The notes under the pieces: generated by a model
Seen by the model: only the letters and a program-made list of their open reading frames with translations
Database searches by the model: none
What the model was told of the DNA's origin: nothing
Assembly (NCBI RefSeq): GCF_947495255.1
Contig: NZ_CANLYI010000004.1
Location: 124,001 to 188,000, forward strand
Reading direction: 5' to 3'
Origin: an uncultured Winogradskyella sp.
GTDB lineage: Bacteria; Bacteroidota; Bacteroidia; Flavobacteriales; Flavobacteriaceae
DNA length: 64,000 nucleotides
Translations under genes and position numbers: made by a program
Shown: positions 29,467 through 38,889 of the stretch, piece after piece
Numbering within the stretch: position 1 is the first letter of the stretch
Layout of the letters: the number at the start of each line of letters is the position of its first letter

Positions 29467-30012
29467 CTATTCCTCTGACTTAGGCTCTTCTTTTGAACCA
29501 CTCGCTTTGTAAGCTTCATTAATTTCTTTAGTTACAACTTCAGTTATGTCGTTAGCTTCAATTCCATAAACAACACTACCTGCTTGATTCTTACCTAAAA
29601 TAAAAGTATAACCGTTCTTTTTTCCGTAATCTTCTACAAATGCATTCATTTTTGAAATTACAGAATCCATTTCTACATTAAACATTTGCTCCATTTGTTG
29701 TTGTTGCATTTGCATTTGTTGCTGAACTGGTTGCCATTTTTGAGAAAAAGCCTGAGACTCTTGTTGTTGTTTTTGTGGCGATAATTTACTTATACGTTGT
29801 TGTATAGATTGCATTTCCATTTGGTAAACCATAGCAATACTATCTCTCCTTTTAGAAAAGATTTCATTTTGAGTTTTAAACTTACCCTCAGTATCAATTT
29901 TCATTTGATAATCGTTAATCACTTCACCATTATCTATAAATGCTATTTTTTGTTGTTCTTGGCAAGAAGCCGCTCCAACCAAAACCATTAAACCTAAAAT
30001 TACCTTCTTCAT
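29467..30012 (-). CDS. OmpH/Skp family outer membrane chaperone
   Basis: Lipoprotein signal, KIAFIDNGEVINDYQ, Gln-rich coiled coil, YTFILGKNQAGSVVYG. Confidence 0.88.
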   Translation of the reverse strand: MKKVILGLMVLVGAASCQEQQKIAFIDNGEVINDYQMKIDTEGKFKTQNEIFSKRRDSIAMVYQMEMQSIQQRISKLSPQKQQQESQAFSQKWQPVQQQMQMQQQQMEQMFNVEMDSVISKMNAFVEDYGKKNGYTFILGKNQAGSVVYGIEANDITEVVTKEINEAYKASGSKEEPKSEE

Positions 30013-30268
30013 TTTTTTTTGTTATTTAATTATTTACGAAATCTCAAAACTCTCATGTTTGCGTTTCAATTTAATTTTTGCAAATGTATAAAAGTTCAGT
30101 TTTGTTTTCATGAATTTTTACACTATTGATATTTTCTATACTATTTTATGTGTCATATTTTTAAAATCTATCAAAAACAAAGCCATATAAAGCGATTTAA
30201 GCACGTTTTAAAATTTCGACTTGTTATTCCGTATTTACAATTAAGATACAAAAACAGTGTTGCTTATA

Positions 30269-31129
30269 TTACGATTCAGCGTTCTTTAAGACATAAATAT
30301 GCGAAGAATACTCCTCAGAACGATTTGCTTTGCGATTAGATTGCCATCCTATCCAAAATGCTTTGATGGGATTCATAAATCCAGATTTATATTTTTCTGA
30401 AAGTAAACAGACATAATAAGCGTCAAATTTCATTGGTAAGGTTTTTACCAATGTCATATTCTTAGTTTTAAATATTTCTGAAATTGAAGTTTTAGAAAAA
30501 TGCCAAAGATGTCTTGGCACATCAAAAGCAGCCCAAAAATTTTTATAATAGTCTGCATCATAACTTTTATAATTGGGAACAGCAATTACCAAAGTACCAT
30601 TTGGTTTTAAAAGTGATTTAAATAAGGTAGTATGCATTTCTAAATCTGGTAAATGTTCTAAAACATGCCAAAGTGTAATAACATCAAAACTATTAGGTTT
30701 AAGCTTCTTTAATTTTTCAGTTTCAAAAACCGAATTACTAGTTTTTGAATTTGCTATTTTACGCGCGCTTTCGTTTGGTTCAATCCCTGTAACCTTCCAA
30801 TTATCATTTAAAGCCGTTTGTAAAAAATCACCTGTTCCGCATCCAATATCTAAAAGTGATTTAGTTTCTGACTCAAAAGAATTAATTAATTTCAATTTTC
30901 GCTTTAGAGAAATTTCCCTCACCTTGTGGTATGCAAATTCTAATAGATTTCGCTTCGTATCTGTATGCGAAATATAGTCTTCACTTTTATAATATTCAGA
31001 TAACTTTTCTCCCTTTGGTTGAGGAAAAGTTTCTAACATATCAAGTTCCTTATTGTATAATAATTGGAACTGGTCGCCAGAAACTGAATGGTCTTTTAGG
31101 GTTAGGTATGTTTGTTTATTGTTTGGCAC
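30269..31129 (-). CDS. class I SAM-dependent methyltransferase
   Basis: SLLDIGCGTGDFLQTA, DVITLWHVLEHLPD, GTLVIAVPN. Confidence 0.92.
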   Translation of the reverse strand: MPNNKQTYLTLKDHSVSGDQFQLLYNKELDMLETFPQPKGEKLSEYYKSEDYISHTDTKRNLLEFAYHKVREISLKRKLKLINSFESETKSLLDIGCGTGDFLQTALNDNWKVTGIEPNESARKIANSKTSNSVFETEKLKKLKPNSFDVITLWHVLEHLPDLEMHTTLFKSLLKPNGTLVIAVPNYKSYDADYYKNFWAAFDVPRHLWHFSKTSISEIFKTKNMTLVKTLPMKFDAYYVCLLSEKYKSGFMNPIKAFWIGWQSNRKANRSEEYSSHIYVLKNAES

Positions 31130-31162
31130 GAATTCTATTTACATTTTAAATAATTTACAATA

Positions 31163-31708
31163 TCAATGATATAATATTTCTTCAATTTGTCTAACAAATG
31201 AAACATTATCCTTTTTTGAAATGAAAAATGCGGAAGGATTAAGTGCACCTGTAAGCGCCAAAACCCCATAATTTTCATTAAATAGGGTGGGTTCTATTCC
31301 ATCAACTATTGGATTCTTCATCTTATAACAATCAAATGAATTTCCTTCTGAATCGGACAATACTTTTAATTTATCTACTTCATATTGAGAGCCAATATCA
31401 AAACTCAAAATTTTAGAATTCAAATTATAGCCAATCTTTAAACTTCTTGACAAGTCTGTTTCGCTAATATAATTATACATAATTACTGAATCTGTAATTG
31501 TTTTACTTAGTCGATATTCAGTTCTTAGTTTTAAAGAATCATTAAACAATCCATACAAATACCGTGTTTCAGAAATGGTAGGATTTTGTACAAAAGTCTG
31601 TTCATTATATTTTTCTTGGACATCACTTAGCATATAAAAAGTAAATCCAATCGTTGACAAAACAATAATTGCGAAAACAAAAATCAGTATGTCTTTAGTT
31701 TTATTCAA
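31163..31708 (-). CDS. hypothetical membrane-anchored protein
   Basis: Intact ORF with N-terminal TM; no family recognised. Confidence 0.6.
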   Translation of the reverse strand: MNKTKDILIFVFAIIVLSTIGFTFYMLSDVQEKYNEQTFVQNPTISETRYLYGLFNDSLKLRTEYRLSKTITDSVIMYNYISETDLSRSLKIGYNLNSKILSFDIGSQYEVDKLKVLSDSEGNSFDCYKMKNPIVDGIEPTLFNENYGVLALTGALNPSAFFISKKDNVSFVRQIEEILYH

Positions 31709-31713
31709 ATGAT

Positions 31714-31729
31714 TGTTTCACGTGGAACA
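31714..31729. promoter_or_regulatory. parS-like site (TGTTTCACGTGGAACA)
   Basis: 16-bp near-palindrome matching the ParB-site core. Confidence 0.7.
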
Positions 31730-31734
31730 TTATT

Positions 31735-33606
31735 TTATCTTCCTAAATAAACCAATAAAACAGAAATATCATTAGGTGAAACTCCACTAATTCGAGATGC
31801 TTGAGAAATGGTTACTGGTTTAATTTTATCTAATTTTTGCCTAGCCTCTATACTCATGGATTTCAATTTTGAATAATCAAAATCAGCAGGAATCTTTAAA
31901 CCTTCTAATCGATTTAATTTATCGGCATTGTTTTTTTCCTTCTCAATATAACCAGCATATTTTACTTGAATTTCAGTTTGCTCTATTACTTCATTATCTA
32001 AATCATTAGCCTGAATATAGTTTTCTACAGCTTCAAATTTACGTACATCATCTATTGTAATATTTGGTCGAGCATATAACTTAAACATTTTATCTTGCTG
32101 CTTAACAGTTGCAGAATTCTTAGATTCTAAAACAGGATTAGCTTCATCTGGTGTTATACTTGTATCTTTAAAAAACTGCACAAAGGCTTCAGATTTAGAT
32201 TGCTTTTCTTCCATACGTCTTAATCGTTTTTCCGATGCTAAACCTAAACCATAACCTTTTGGTGTTAACCTAAAGTCTGCGTTATCTTGTCTTAAAAGCG
32301 TTCTATATTCGGCACGAGATGTAAACATTCTATAAGGCTCTTCAGTACCTTTTGTAATTAAGTCATCTATTAAAACACCAATATAAGCTTCATCACGCTG
32401 TAATGTAAACGCTTCCTTTTCTTGCACTTTTAAACTCGCATTAATACCAGCCATCAAACCTTGAGAAGCTGCTTCTTCGTAACCCGTTGTTCCATTTATC
32501 TGACCAGCGAAATATAAGCCTTCAACTAACTTAGTTTCTAATGTGTGCTTTAATTGTGTTGGTGGAAAATAATCGTATTCAATTGCATAACCTGGTCTAA
32601 AGAATTTTACGTTTTCAAAACCTACAACAGAACGTAAGGCTTTAAATTGAACATCTTCTGGTAATGACGTAGAGAATCCATTTATATAATATTCGCACGT
32701 ATTCCACCCTTCTGGTTCTACAAATAATTGATGTCTATCCTTATCAGCAAACCGATTAATCTTATCTTCAATTGAAGGACAATAACGAGGGCCAACACTT
32801 TTAATTCGACCATTAAACATTGGCGAACGGTCAAAACCTTCACGCAATAAATCATGGACCGCTTCACTCGTATAAGTCAAATGACAAGAACGCTGATGTG
32901 TTAGTGGTTTTGTAATATCCAAATATGAAAATTTTTCAGGATTCTCATCTCCTGGCTGTTCAACCATTTTTGAAAAATCTAAAGAACGACCATCAACTCT
33001 TGGTGGTGTTCCTGTTTTCATTCTTCCAGATTCGAAACCTAAATTTACAAGTTGTTCTGTAATTCCGGTTGCCGCTCTTTCACCTGCTCTTCCTCCTCCA
33101 AAATTCTTATCGCCAATATGAATTAATCCATTTAAAAAAGTTCCGTTAGTAAGTACAACTGACTTTGCTCTCACCTCAACTCCGAGTGATGTTTTTACAC
33201 CAACCACTTTGTGATTTTTAACAATAAGACCAGATACCATCTCTTGATAGAAGTCAAGATTTTCGGTTCCTTCTAAAAGCATTCTCCAATCTTCCGCAAA
33301 ACGCATTCTATCAGATTGCACTCTAGGACTCCACATTGCAGGTCCTTTAGATTTATTAAGCATCTTAAATTGTATCGCAGATGTATCTGAAACGATTCCG
33401 CTATAACCTCCAAGCGCATCAATCTCTCTTACAATTTGCCCTTTTGCTATTCCTCCCATTGCAGGATTACAAGACATCTGAGCGATGTTTTGAAGATTCA
33501 TGGTAATCAATAATGTTTTGCTTCCCATATTTGCAGCAGCCGCAGCAGCTTCACTTCCTGCGTGACCTGCACCAACAACTATAACATCATATTCCTCGTT
33601 AAACAT
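31735..33606 (-). CDS. mnmG: tRNA uridine-5-carboxymethylaminomethyl(34) synthesis enzyme MnmG (GidA)
   Basis: YDVIVVGAGHAGSEAAAAAANMG, QMSCNPAMGGIAKGQIVREIDALGG, FAGQINGTTGYEEAASQG. Confidence 0.98.
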   Translation of the reverse strand: MFNEEYDVIVVGAGHAGSEAAAAAANMGSKTLLITMNLQNIAQMSCNPAMGGIAKGQIVREIDALGGYSGIVSDTSAIQFKMLNKSKGPAMWSPRVQSDRMRFAEDWRMLLEGTENLDFYQEMVSGLIVKNHKVVGVKTSLGVEVRAKSVVLTNGTFLNGLIHIGDKNFGGGRAGERAATGITEQLVNLGFESGRMKTGTPPRVDGRSLDFSKMVEQPGDENPEKFSYLDITKPLTHQRSCHLTYTSEAVHDLLREGFDRSPMFNGRIKSVGPRYCPSIEDKINRFADKDRHQLFVEPEGWNTCEYYINGFSTSLPEDVQFKALRSVVGFENVKFFRPGYAIEYDYFPPTQLKHTLETKLVEGLYFAGQINGTTGYEEAASQGLMAGINASLKVQEKEAFTLQRDEAYIGVLIDDLITKGTEEPYRMFTSRAEYRTLLRQDNADFRLTPKGYGLGLASEKRLRRMEEKQSKSEAFVQFFKDTSITPDEANPVLESKNSATVKQQDKMFKLYARPNITIDDVRKFEAVENYIQANDLDNEVIEQTEIQVKYAGYIEKEKNNADKLNRLEGLKIPADFDYSKLKSMSIEARQKLDKIKPVTISQASRISGVSPNDISVLLVYLGR

Positions 33607-33621
33607 ATTGAATTTTTATTT

Positions 33622-33637
33622 TGTTCCACGTGGAACA
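33622..33637. promoter_or_regulatory. parS-like site (TGTTCCACGTGGAACA)
   Basis: Perfect 16-bp palindrome (18 bp with flanking T/A). Confidence 0.75.
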
Positions 33638-33663
33638 ATTAAATTATTAAAATTTTGGATTTG

Positions 33664-33671
33664 CAAATATA
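33664..33671 (-). promoter_or_regulatory. Bacteroidota -7 element for mnmG
   Basis: CAAATATA (+) ~60 nt upstream of mnmG ATG. Confidence 0.45.
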
Positions 33672-33685
33672 CGCTGAAATCGTGA

Positions 33686-34099
33686 CTATAGATTTCGCTT
33701 TGCTAAGTAATAATCCTCTTTAGACCTCATCATCTTTTCATCGTCTTCCGATTTATCTTTGTAACCACAATAATGCAACACACCATGAATGATTACTCGC
33801 GCCATTTCATCATTAAAAGATACTTTAAAATCTGAAGCATTTTCCTTCACTCTATCCACTGAAATATAAATATCACCATGTAGTTCTTTTCCTACTGAAT
33901 AATCGAAGCTAATAATGTCCGTTAGTGTATCGTGATTTAAGAAATCAACATTCAATTTGTGTAAATAATCGTCTGAACAAAAAATGTAATTTATCTCTCC
34001 TTCTTTACAATGTTCTTCTAAAATGGTATTGCTAATCCAGTCTGAAAAACCTTGTTCTTCGTCTAAATTAAAATCGGTTTCGTAGTTAAAACTAATCAT
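33686..34099 (-). CDS. ybeY: rRNA maturation RNase YbeY
   Basis: DIISFDYSVGKELHGDIYIS and HGVLHYCGYKDKSEDDEKMM (H-x3-H-x5-H/D metal motif region). Confidence 0.95.
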   Translation of the reverse strand: MISFNYETDFNLDEEQGFSDWISNTILEEHCKEGEINYIFCSDDYLHKLNVDFLNHDTLTDIISFDYSVGKELHGDIYISVDRVKENASDFKVSFNDEMARVIIHGVLHYCGYKDKSEDDEKMMRSKEDYYLAKRNL

Positions 34100-37000
34100 T
34101 GGTTTTCTTAAAATACTCTTGAATTTTTTTCTTTAAATGATTTTGCAAAGGTAATGCTTGACGATTTAAAATTTCAGTTGTATTAAAATATTGTTTTGCC
34201 GTAGGAATCTGACTTGGATTATTTTGATTAAATTCTTCTTTATTAGTTTCAGATTTACGCTTGGTGTCTTGACCTTGCATAAAAGTCGCGTTCTCCATCT
34301 TTAATAATTTATGTTGTACATCCATCATTTTTTGAAGCGTTTGGTTTGTAAATCCTGTATTCAACAAATCGAGTTCAATCTCTTCCATTTGCTTTATTAG
34401 TTGTCCGGCAGATTCAATTCTTCCTTCCTTACCAAGTCTGTCTTCTAGTGCTTGACGCAATAATTGTTGTTTCTGATAAATCTTAAATAATTCTCCATTC
34501 TGCTCCTCACTTCCACCTTCACCATAACCGTCATTTTTTTCGCCTTCACCTTCGCCATTGCCAGCACCACCATTTTTACCATCTTTTCCATTCTTGCCCT
34601 TACCTTCTCCATTTTTACCTTGACCATCACCTTCTTTCTGTCCACCTTCATTGCCCTCATCTTTCTGTTCACCATTCTTACCAGACTTTCCACCTTTTCC
34701 ACCTTTTCCTTGTCCTTCTCCACTCTTACCGTTATCACCGCTTTTACCGTCATTTCCTTCTTTTCCAGCTTTACCCTTATCCCCTGGTTTTTCACCTTCA
34801 CCTTCTTTTCCATCTTTACCAGGTTTCTGTCCTTCACCTTCCTTACCCTTATCGCCTTCTTCACCCTTTTCTCCTTCTTTACCCTCTTCACCTTTCTTTA
34901 CGCCTTCTTCCATCTTTTTATTGAGTTCTTCTTGACTCATAATAATATCTTCCAATTGAGATTCTCCTTCGCCTTCACCTTGAGACGGATTCATATCCAT
35001 TTCCATGTTATCTAAAACATCACTTAAAAAACTCGCTAATTCATTAGTAGAAGTTACTGCGTATTGTTGTGCACCAACGCCTTGGTACAAACGATTTTCT
35101 GAGAGCTGTTCTAGGGCTTTATCGATGTTAAAATAAACCTCTGTAATTTGCGAATTCACTTTTTCAGAAATCTTAGGTTGTCTTAAGGATAACGCAAACA
35201 AACTATCATCTATATGTTCAAAATGTTCTCTTAAATTACTTTGTTCAATAATATACTTTCCGTAGTTATTATTATTGATTCCTATACTTTCAAAAGTTTC
35301 CATAAGAGCCTCTTGGTCGAAAGAATACAGTAACGAATTTTCTAATATTTGACGTAACGCATCAATATCTTCTGCCGCTTGGTCTCCTCCTCCTCCTCCT
35401 CCAGCCGCAGCTTTCTTAAGCATATCACTGATTTCCTTCATTTTCTGAGCAGCTTGCTTTTGCTTCTTTTTAGCCTTCTCTTGCTGTTCCTTAGCTTTTT
35501 CAGCATCTTCTTTAGATTCACTATCTTCTTTCTGTTCTAAGGCTTCTTTGGCTTCCTTTTGGTCGAATTTTATCTCATCTTCTAAAAATTCATCTCTAGC
35601 AATCTTCATAGGTTTTTGAAGTTGCCTGTCTTCGCGTTTTAAATCTTCTAAATCTTTTTGAAGTTTATCAAAATCCTCATTCAATTTTTCTTGAGCTTCT
35701 TTGGTGTTTTCTTTTTCCTTTTTGGATAACTCGTCTTGTTCTTCTGACAGTTTTTCTAATTCACTTGAAACTTTCTCAGCCTTCTTCATCACATAAAAAC
35801 GTTTCGTCAACTCTAAAAGTTGCTTCATGCTACGTTTCTTATTCTTGTTTTGTTTGGCTAATTCTTCAAGCTTTTGTGTGAACTCTTCCTTGTTGATTTT
35901 ATCCTTTAATTCTTCAAGCTCTTTGAGTAATTCTTCGTCTTTCTTTAATTGTTCTTCATTCTCTTTTAAACGTTCCTTTAAATCTTCTTTAAATTGGTCG
36001 TCTTTCTTTTCGTCTTTTTGAAATTCTTCTAAATTATCTTGTAGTTTTTTGTTGAAATTTTTCATCAACTGTTCCTGATTTTTCTGACGTTTTAAGAACT
36101 CTTCAAATTTCTTCTTGTCATTAAAATTTAGACTTTCTTTTTCCTTTTGGGTTTTAGATAATTCTTCGAGTTTTTTATCTTGCTCTTGAAGTTTATCGAA
36201 CGTTTTACTAATATCTTTTATAGTTTCATTTTGCTCGTTAAGCTGCTTCTGCTCTTCTTCATCTTTAGTCAATTTTCGGTAACTAAATGTTGAACTTTTT
36301 GTACGCTTATAATTATGTAATGCATCGTTATCAAAAACCTCAAAATACAGTTGGTAACTTACACCATCTTCTAGGTTGAACTGATTAGGAAACGCACTAA
36401 CAAACTCACTAAAATTAGACTTTGAAATATTAATAGGCTCTACTACTTTTTTTGATTCATCTTCACTAGGATAATACACCAATTGTAGCTTTGTTAAACC
36501 ATAATCATCACTTGCTTGACCATAGAAATACAAACTTTGTTGGTCTATTGAATCTATTTGAACCTTGATATTCAACTCTGGATAAATATCCTTTACTACA
36601 TTAATATTGTACGCCAAATTCTCGTAATCTTTTAAATCACCATTACTTGTTGTAATACTGTAATTGTAATTTTTATAAAGTTGTTTTGACCCTTCAAAAT
36701 TACCGTTGTCTTTAGACTTAAAACTTAAGGTATCTTGAGCATAAATATGAACACCTGTGGTGGATTTTGTCTTTGCTTTCCAGGTGATTTTAGTCCCTTC
36801 AGGAATAACAGCAGAACCTGTACTTTTTAAAACTTCATCTTGTTTTTTGGTGTGTGATGGGTAATCTAATACCATTTCAAAATTCACCAAATTTGGTGTG
36901 TTCACCACAGTTAATTTATACGGTTTTGATGTGACATCATTTGCTGATAAGGTAAACTCAACCGCTTCTTTGGGTAAACTGAATGTGTACTGAAATTCGC

Positions 37001-37730
37001 CAGCTGCAATTTGTTGCAAAAAGTACGATTGACCGTTAAATTTAATTTGTGCGTTCTCAGGAATTACATTTCCTGCAGTTGAAACTTGTAACCTAAAATC
37101 TTTATTTTCTATAGCTTGAAGCGATTCATTCAATACAAAAAACTGAAAAGGTGCTGGTGGCTCGTATGCCGTTTTGTAATTAACAACACGTTCGTAACTA
37201 TCACTAAACCAATTTATTTTTCCGGTAACAAACGACAACAATAAAATAGCAATAGGAATAGCTGCATATTTTAAATATTTGGTATTTGATTTAAAATTAA
37301 CGGCTGATTTAAAAGGAATGGGTTGTAACTCTTGAGACTTCTGCTCTATACTTGCTAATAGTAAATCGGATTGTTGAGGGCTTTGATTAAGTTGAAGTAC
37401 GTTTAATAGTTTATCGTTCACTTCTGGAAAATGATTTCCTATAAGTTTTGAAGCCGTTTCAAAATTGATACCTTGTCTTAGTTTGAATAAATGTGACAAC
37501 GGAATGGCTATGAATTTAACGAAGAGTGCTAATTCTACTGCGATAAACGTCCAAAATAATATCGTTCTAGCTGTTGGATTAAGCCATAACACATATTCTA
37601 CTAATAATGTAATTATAAGATATAACAAACCAATGGCGAAAAATAAGATAGCACCTTTTAGTAGTTCATTGGTATAATACCTTTTAATGAATTGCTCTAG
37701 CTTTTGTTTTATAGTTTCGAAATTGCTCAT
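34092..37730 (-). CDS. DUF4175 family membrane protein with coiled-coil and collagen-like Gly-rich regions
   Basis: N-terminal TM pair, long Lys/Glu coiled coil, Gly-X-X tract near C-terminus. Confidence 0.8.
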   Translation of the reverse strand: MSNFETIKQKLEQFIKRYYTNELLKGAILFFAIGLLYLIITLLVEYVLWLNPTARTILFWTFIAVELALFVKFIAIPLSHLFKLRQGINFETASKLIGNHFPEVNDKLLNVLQLNQSPQQSDLLLASIEQKSQELQPIPFKSAVNFKSNTKYLKYAAIPIAILLLSFVTGKINWFSDSYERVVNYKTAYEPPAPFQFFVLNESLQAIENKDFRLQVSTAGNVIPENAQIKFNGQSYFLQQIAAGEFQYTFSLPKEAVEFTLSANDVTSKPYKLTVVNTPNLVNFEMVLDYPSHTKKQDEVLKSTGSAVIPEGTKITWKAKTKSTTGVHIYAQDTLSFKSKDNGNFEGSKQLYKNYNYSITTSNGDLKDYENLAYNINVVKDIYPELNIKVQIDSIDQQSLYFYGQASDDYGLTKLQLVYYPSEDESKKVVEPINISKSNFSEFVSAFPNQFNLEDGVSYQLYFEVFDNDALHNYKRTKSSTFSYRKLTKDEEEQKQLNEQNETIKDISKTFDKLQEQDKKLEELSKTQKEKESLNFNDKKKFEEFLKRQKNQEQLMKNFNKKLQDNLEEFQKDEKKDDQFKEDLKERLKENEEQLKKDEELLKELEELKDKINKEEFTQKLEELAKQNKNKKRSMKQLLELTKRFYVMKKAEKVSSELEKLSEEQDELSKKEKENTKEAQEKLNEDFDKLQKDLEDLKREDRQLQKPMKIARDEFLEDEIKFDQKEAKEALEQKEDSESKEDAEKAKEQQEKAKKKQKQAAQKMKEISDMLKKAAAGGGGGGDQAAEDIDALRQILENSLLYSFDQEALMETFESIGINNNNYGKYIIEQSNLREHFEHIDDSLFALSLRQPKISEKVNSQITEVYFNIDKALEQLSENRLYQGVGAQQYAVTSTNELASFLSDVLDNMEMDMNPSQGEGEGESQLEDIIMSQEELNKKMEEGVKKGEEGKEGEKGEEGDKGKEGEGQKPGKDGKEGEGEKPGDKGKAGKEGNDGKSGDNGKSGEGQGKGGKGGKSGKNGEQKDEGNEGGQKEGDGQGKNGEGKGKNGKDGKNGGAGNGEGEGEKNDGYGEGGSEEQNGELFKIYQKQQLLRQALEDRLGKEGRIESAGQLIKQMEEIELDLLNTGFTNQTLQKMMDVQHKLLKMENATFMQGQDTKRKSETNKEEFNQNNPSQIPTAKQYFNTTEILNRQALPLQNHLKKKIQEYFKKTND
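34511..34904 (-). repeat. low-complexity collagen-like Gly-X-X coding tract
   Basis: GKEGEKGEEGDKGKEGEGQKPGKDGKEGEGEKPGDKGKAGKEGNDGKSG... Confidence 0.85.
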
Positions 37731-37752
37731 TTAGCCAATTATAATTCTTCTT

Positions 37753-38676
37753 TTAACTCCAGTTTATCAAATTATCTTTATCAACAATAGACCAACTGTG
37801 CGGATGACGCTCTCCATTAGAACGGTAACCTTTATTTTCTGTTGCAATATACTGCACGTCTTTAAACCCAAAATCCTTCAAAGATTCAGATAGGCTTTTT
37901 ATATAATATGCATTCATTTCATCATATTTAGCCATTGTTCTTTCTTTCCACCAAAGCGTATCTGGTTCTGTATAAAGTCTAATTCTTGTGTTTTTTAAGT
38001 TTTCTATATTATCAAAATTATTCGTCTCTGACGTAAACACAGCAAACGCTTCATAGTTAGAAATGTTTTTATGAGGATTACCAAATTCTTTTCTTAATGT
38101 TTGCAGTATCCATGTGCTTTCTTCCATTGTAGAATTAGACAAATTACGCTTTATGTTTTTTTCTGAAGTCTTATACAAAGCTACTAAATCAATAGGCGAA
38201 TCAACAATAAAAACACCTTCTGGAACTAAATTAGAATTTCCATTAGTCATGTAATCACTTATTAAAAGTGCCATATTTCCACCACTAGAAAATCCACCTA
38301 TAAAAATATTATCTTCAGGCAATTTATGCTCATTAAAAATAAATTGAAGTTCCTTAGTTAGTTCTTCTAATTCACTTTTTCCGAGCCATAATTTTCTATT
38401 ATAGTTCATATACAAAACGGCAACGTCATTATTTTTAGCGTTTTCAAGTATTTTAAATTCTCGCTTTACATCTTTAGCCGTTTCAGGAAAACCTCCAAAA
38501 AGCACTAAGCTTGCTTTTATATTTTTTGTTGGTTGATGTAATTCATAATTATCGCGTTTTATCTCTATAAACTTTTCTTCTACTAAGTTTTCTGTTTCCT
38601 CTTTTACCTCTTTCACTTCATTTTTACATGAGATAAAAACAGTAATTATTAATAGTATTACTAAAAGCTTCTTCAT
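37753..38676 (-). CDS. putative alpha/beta-hydrolase lipoprotein
   Basis: Lipobox FISC, FIGGFSSGGNMALLI (G-x-S-x-G nucleophile elbow). Confidence 0.7.
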   Translation of the reverse strand: MKKLLVILLIITVFISCKNEVKEVKEETENLVEEKFIEIKRDNYELHQPTKNIKASLVLFGGFPETAKDVKREFKILENAKNNDVAVLYMNYNRKLWLGKSELEELTKELQFIFNEHKLPEDNIFIGGFSSGGNMALLISDYMTNGNSNLVPEGVFIVDSPIDLVALYKTSEKNIKRNLSNSTMEESTWILQTLRKEFGNPHKNISNYEAFAVFTSETNNFDNIENLKNTRIRLYTEPDTLWWKERTMAKYDEMNAYYIKSLSESLKDFGFKDVQYIATENKGYRSNGERHPHSWSIVDKDNLINWS

Positions 38677-38864
38677 GGATTCAATTGTAAAATAAAAAAT
38701 GCTAAACTACACTCTATATTACCTTTAACTGACTAAACTACAAATTTATTTTAATCGAAAATAGTTGAAAACTAATAAGATTCTGTTAATATAGAAGAAT
38801 TAACGCTTAAATACGGTAAAACTTAACAACTGCTTATTTTCTTTGTTCTAAAAATCTATCAAAC

Positions 38865-38872
38865 TATCTTTG
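38865..38872 (+). promoter_or_regulatory. Bacteroidota -7 element for gltX
   Basis: TATCTTTG 17 nt upstream of ATG 38890. Confidence 0.5.
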
Positions 38873-38889
38873 CGCTTTAATATACAATT

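Noticed and set aside
30148-30339. 63-aa + strand ORF between OmpH and methyltransferase genes
   Set aside because: Partly antisense to the methyltransferase C-terminus, no recognisable motif or convincing promoter.
34445-35015. Overlapping ORFs 34445..34891 (-), 34620..35015 (+), 34651..34935 (+)
   Set aside because: Alternative-frame shadows of the Gly/Lys/Glu-rich low-complexity tract of the DUF4175 gene; low-complexity translations with no domain features.
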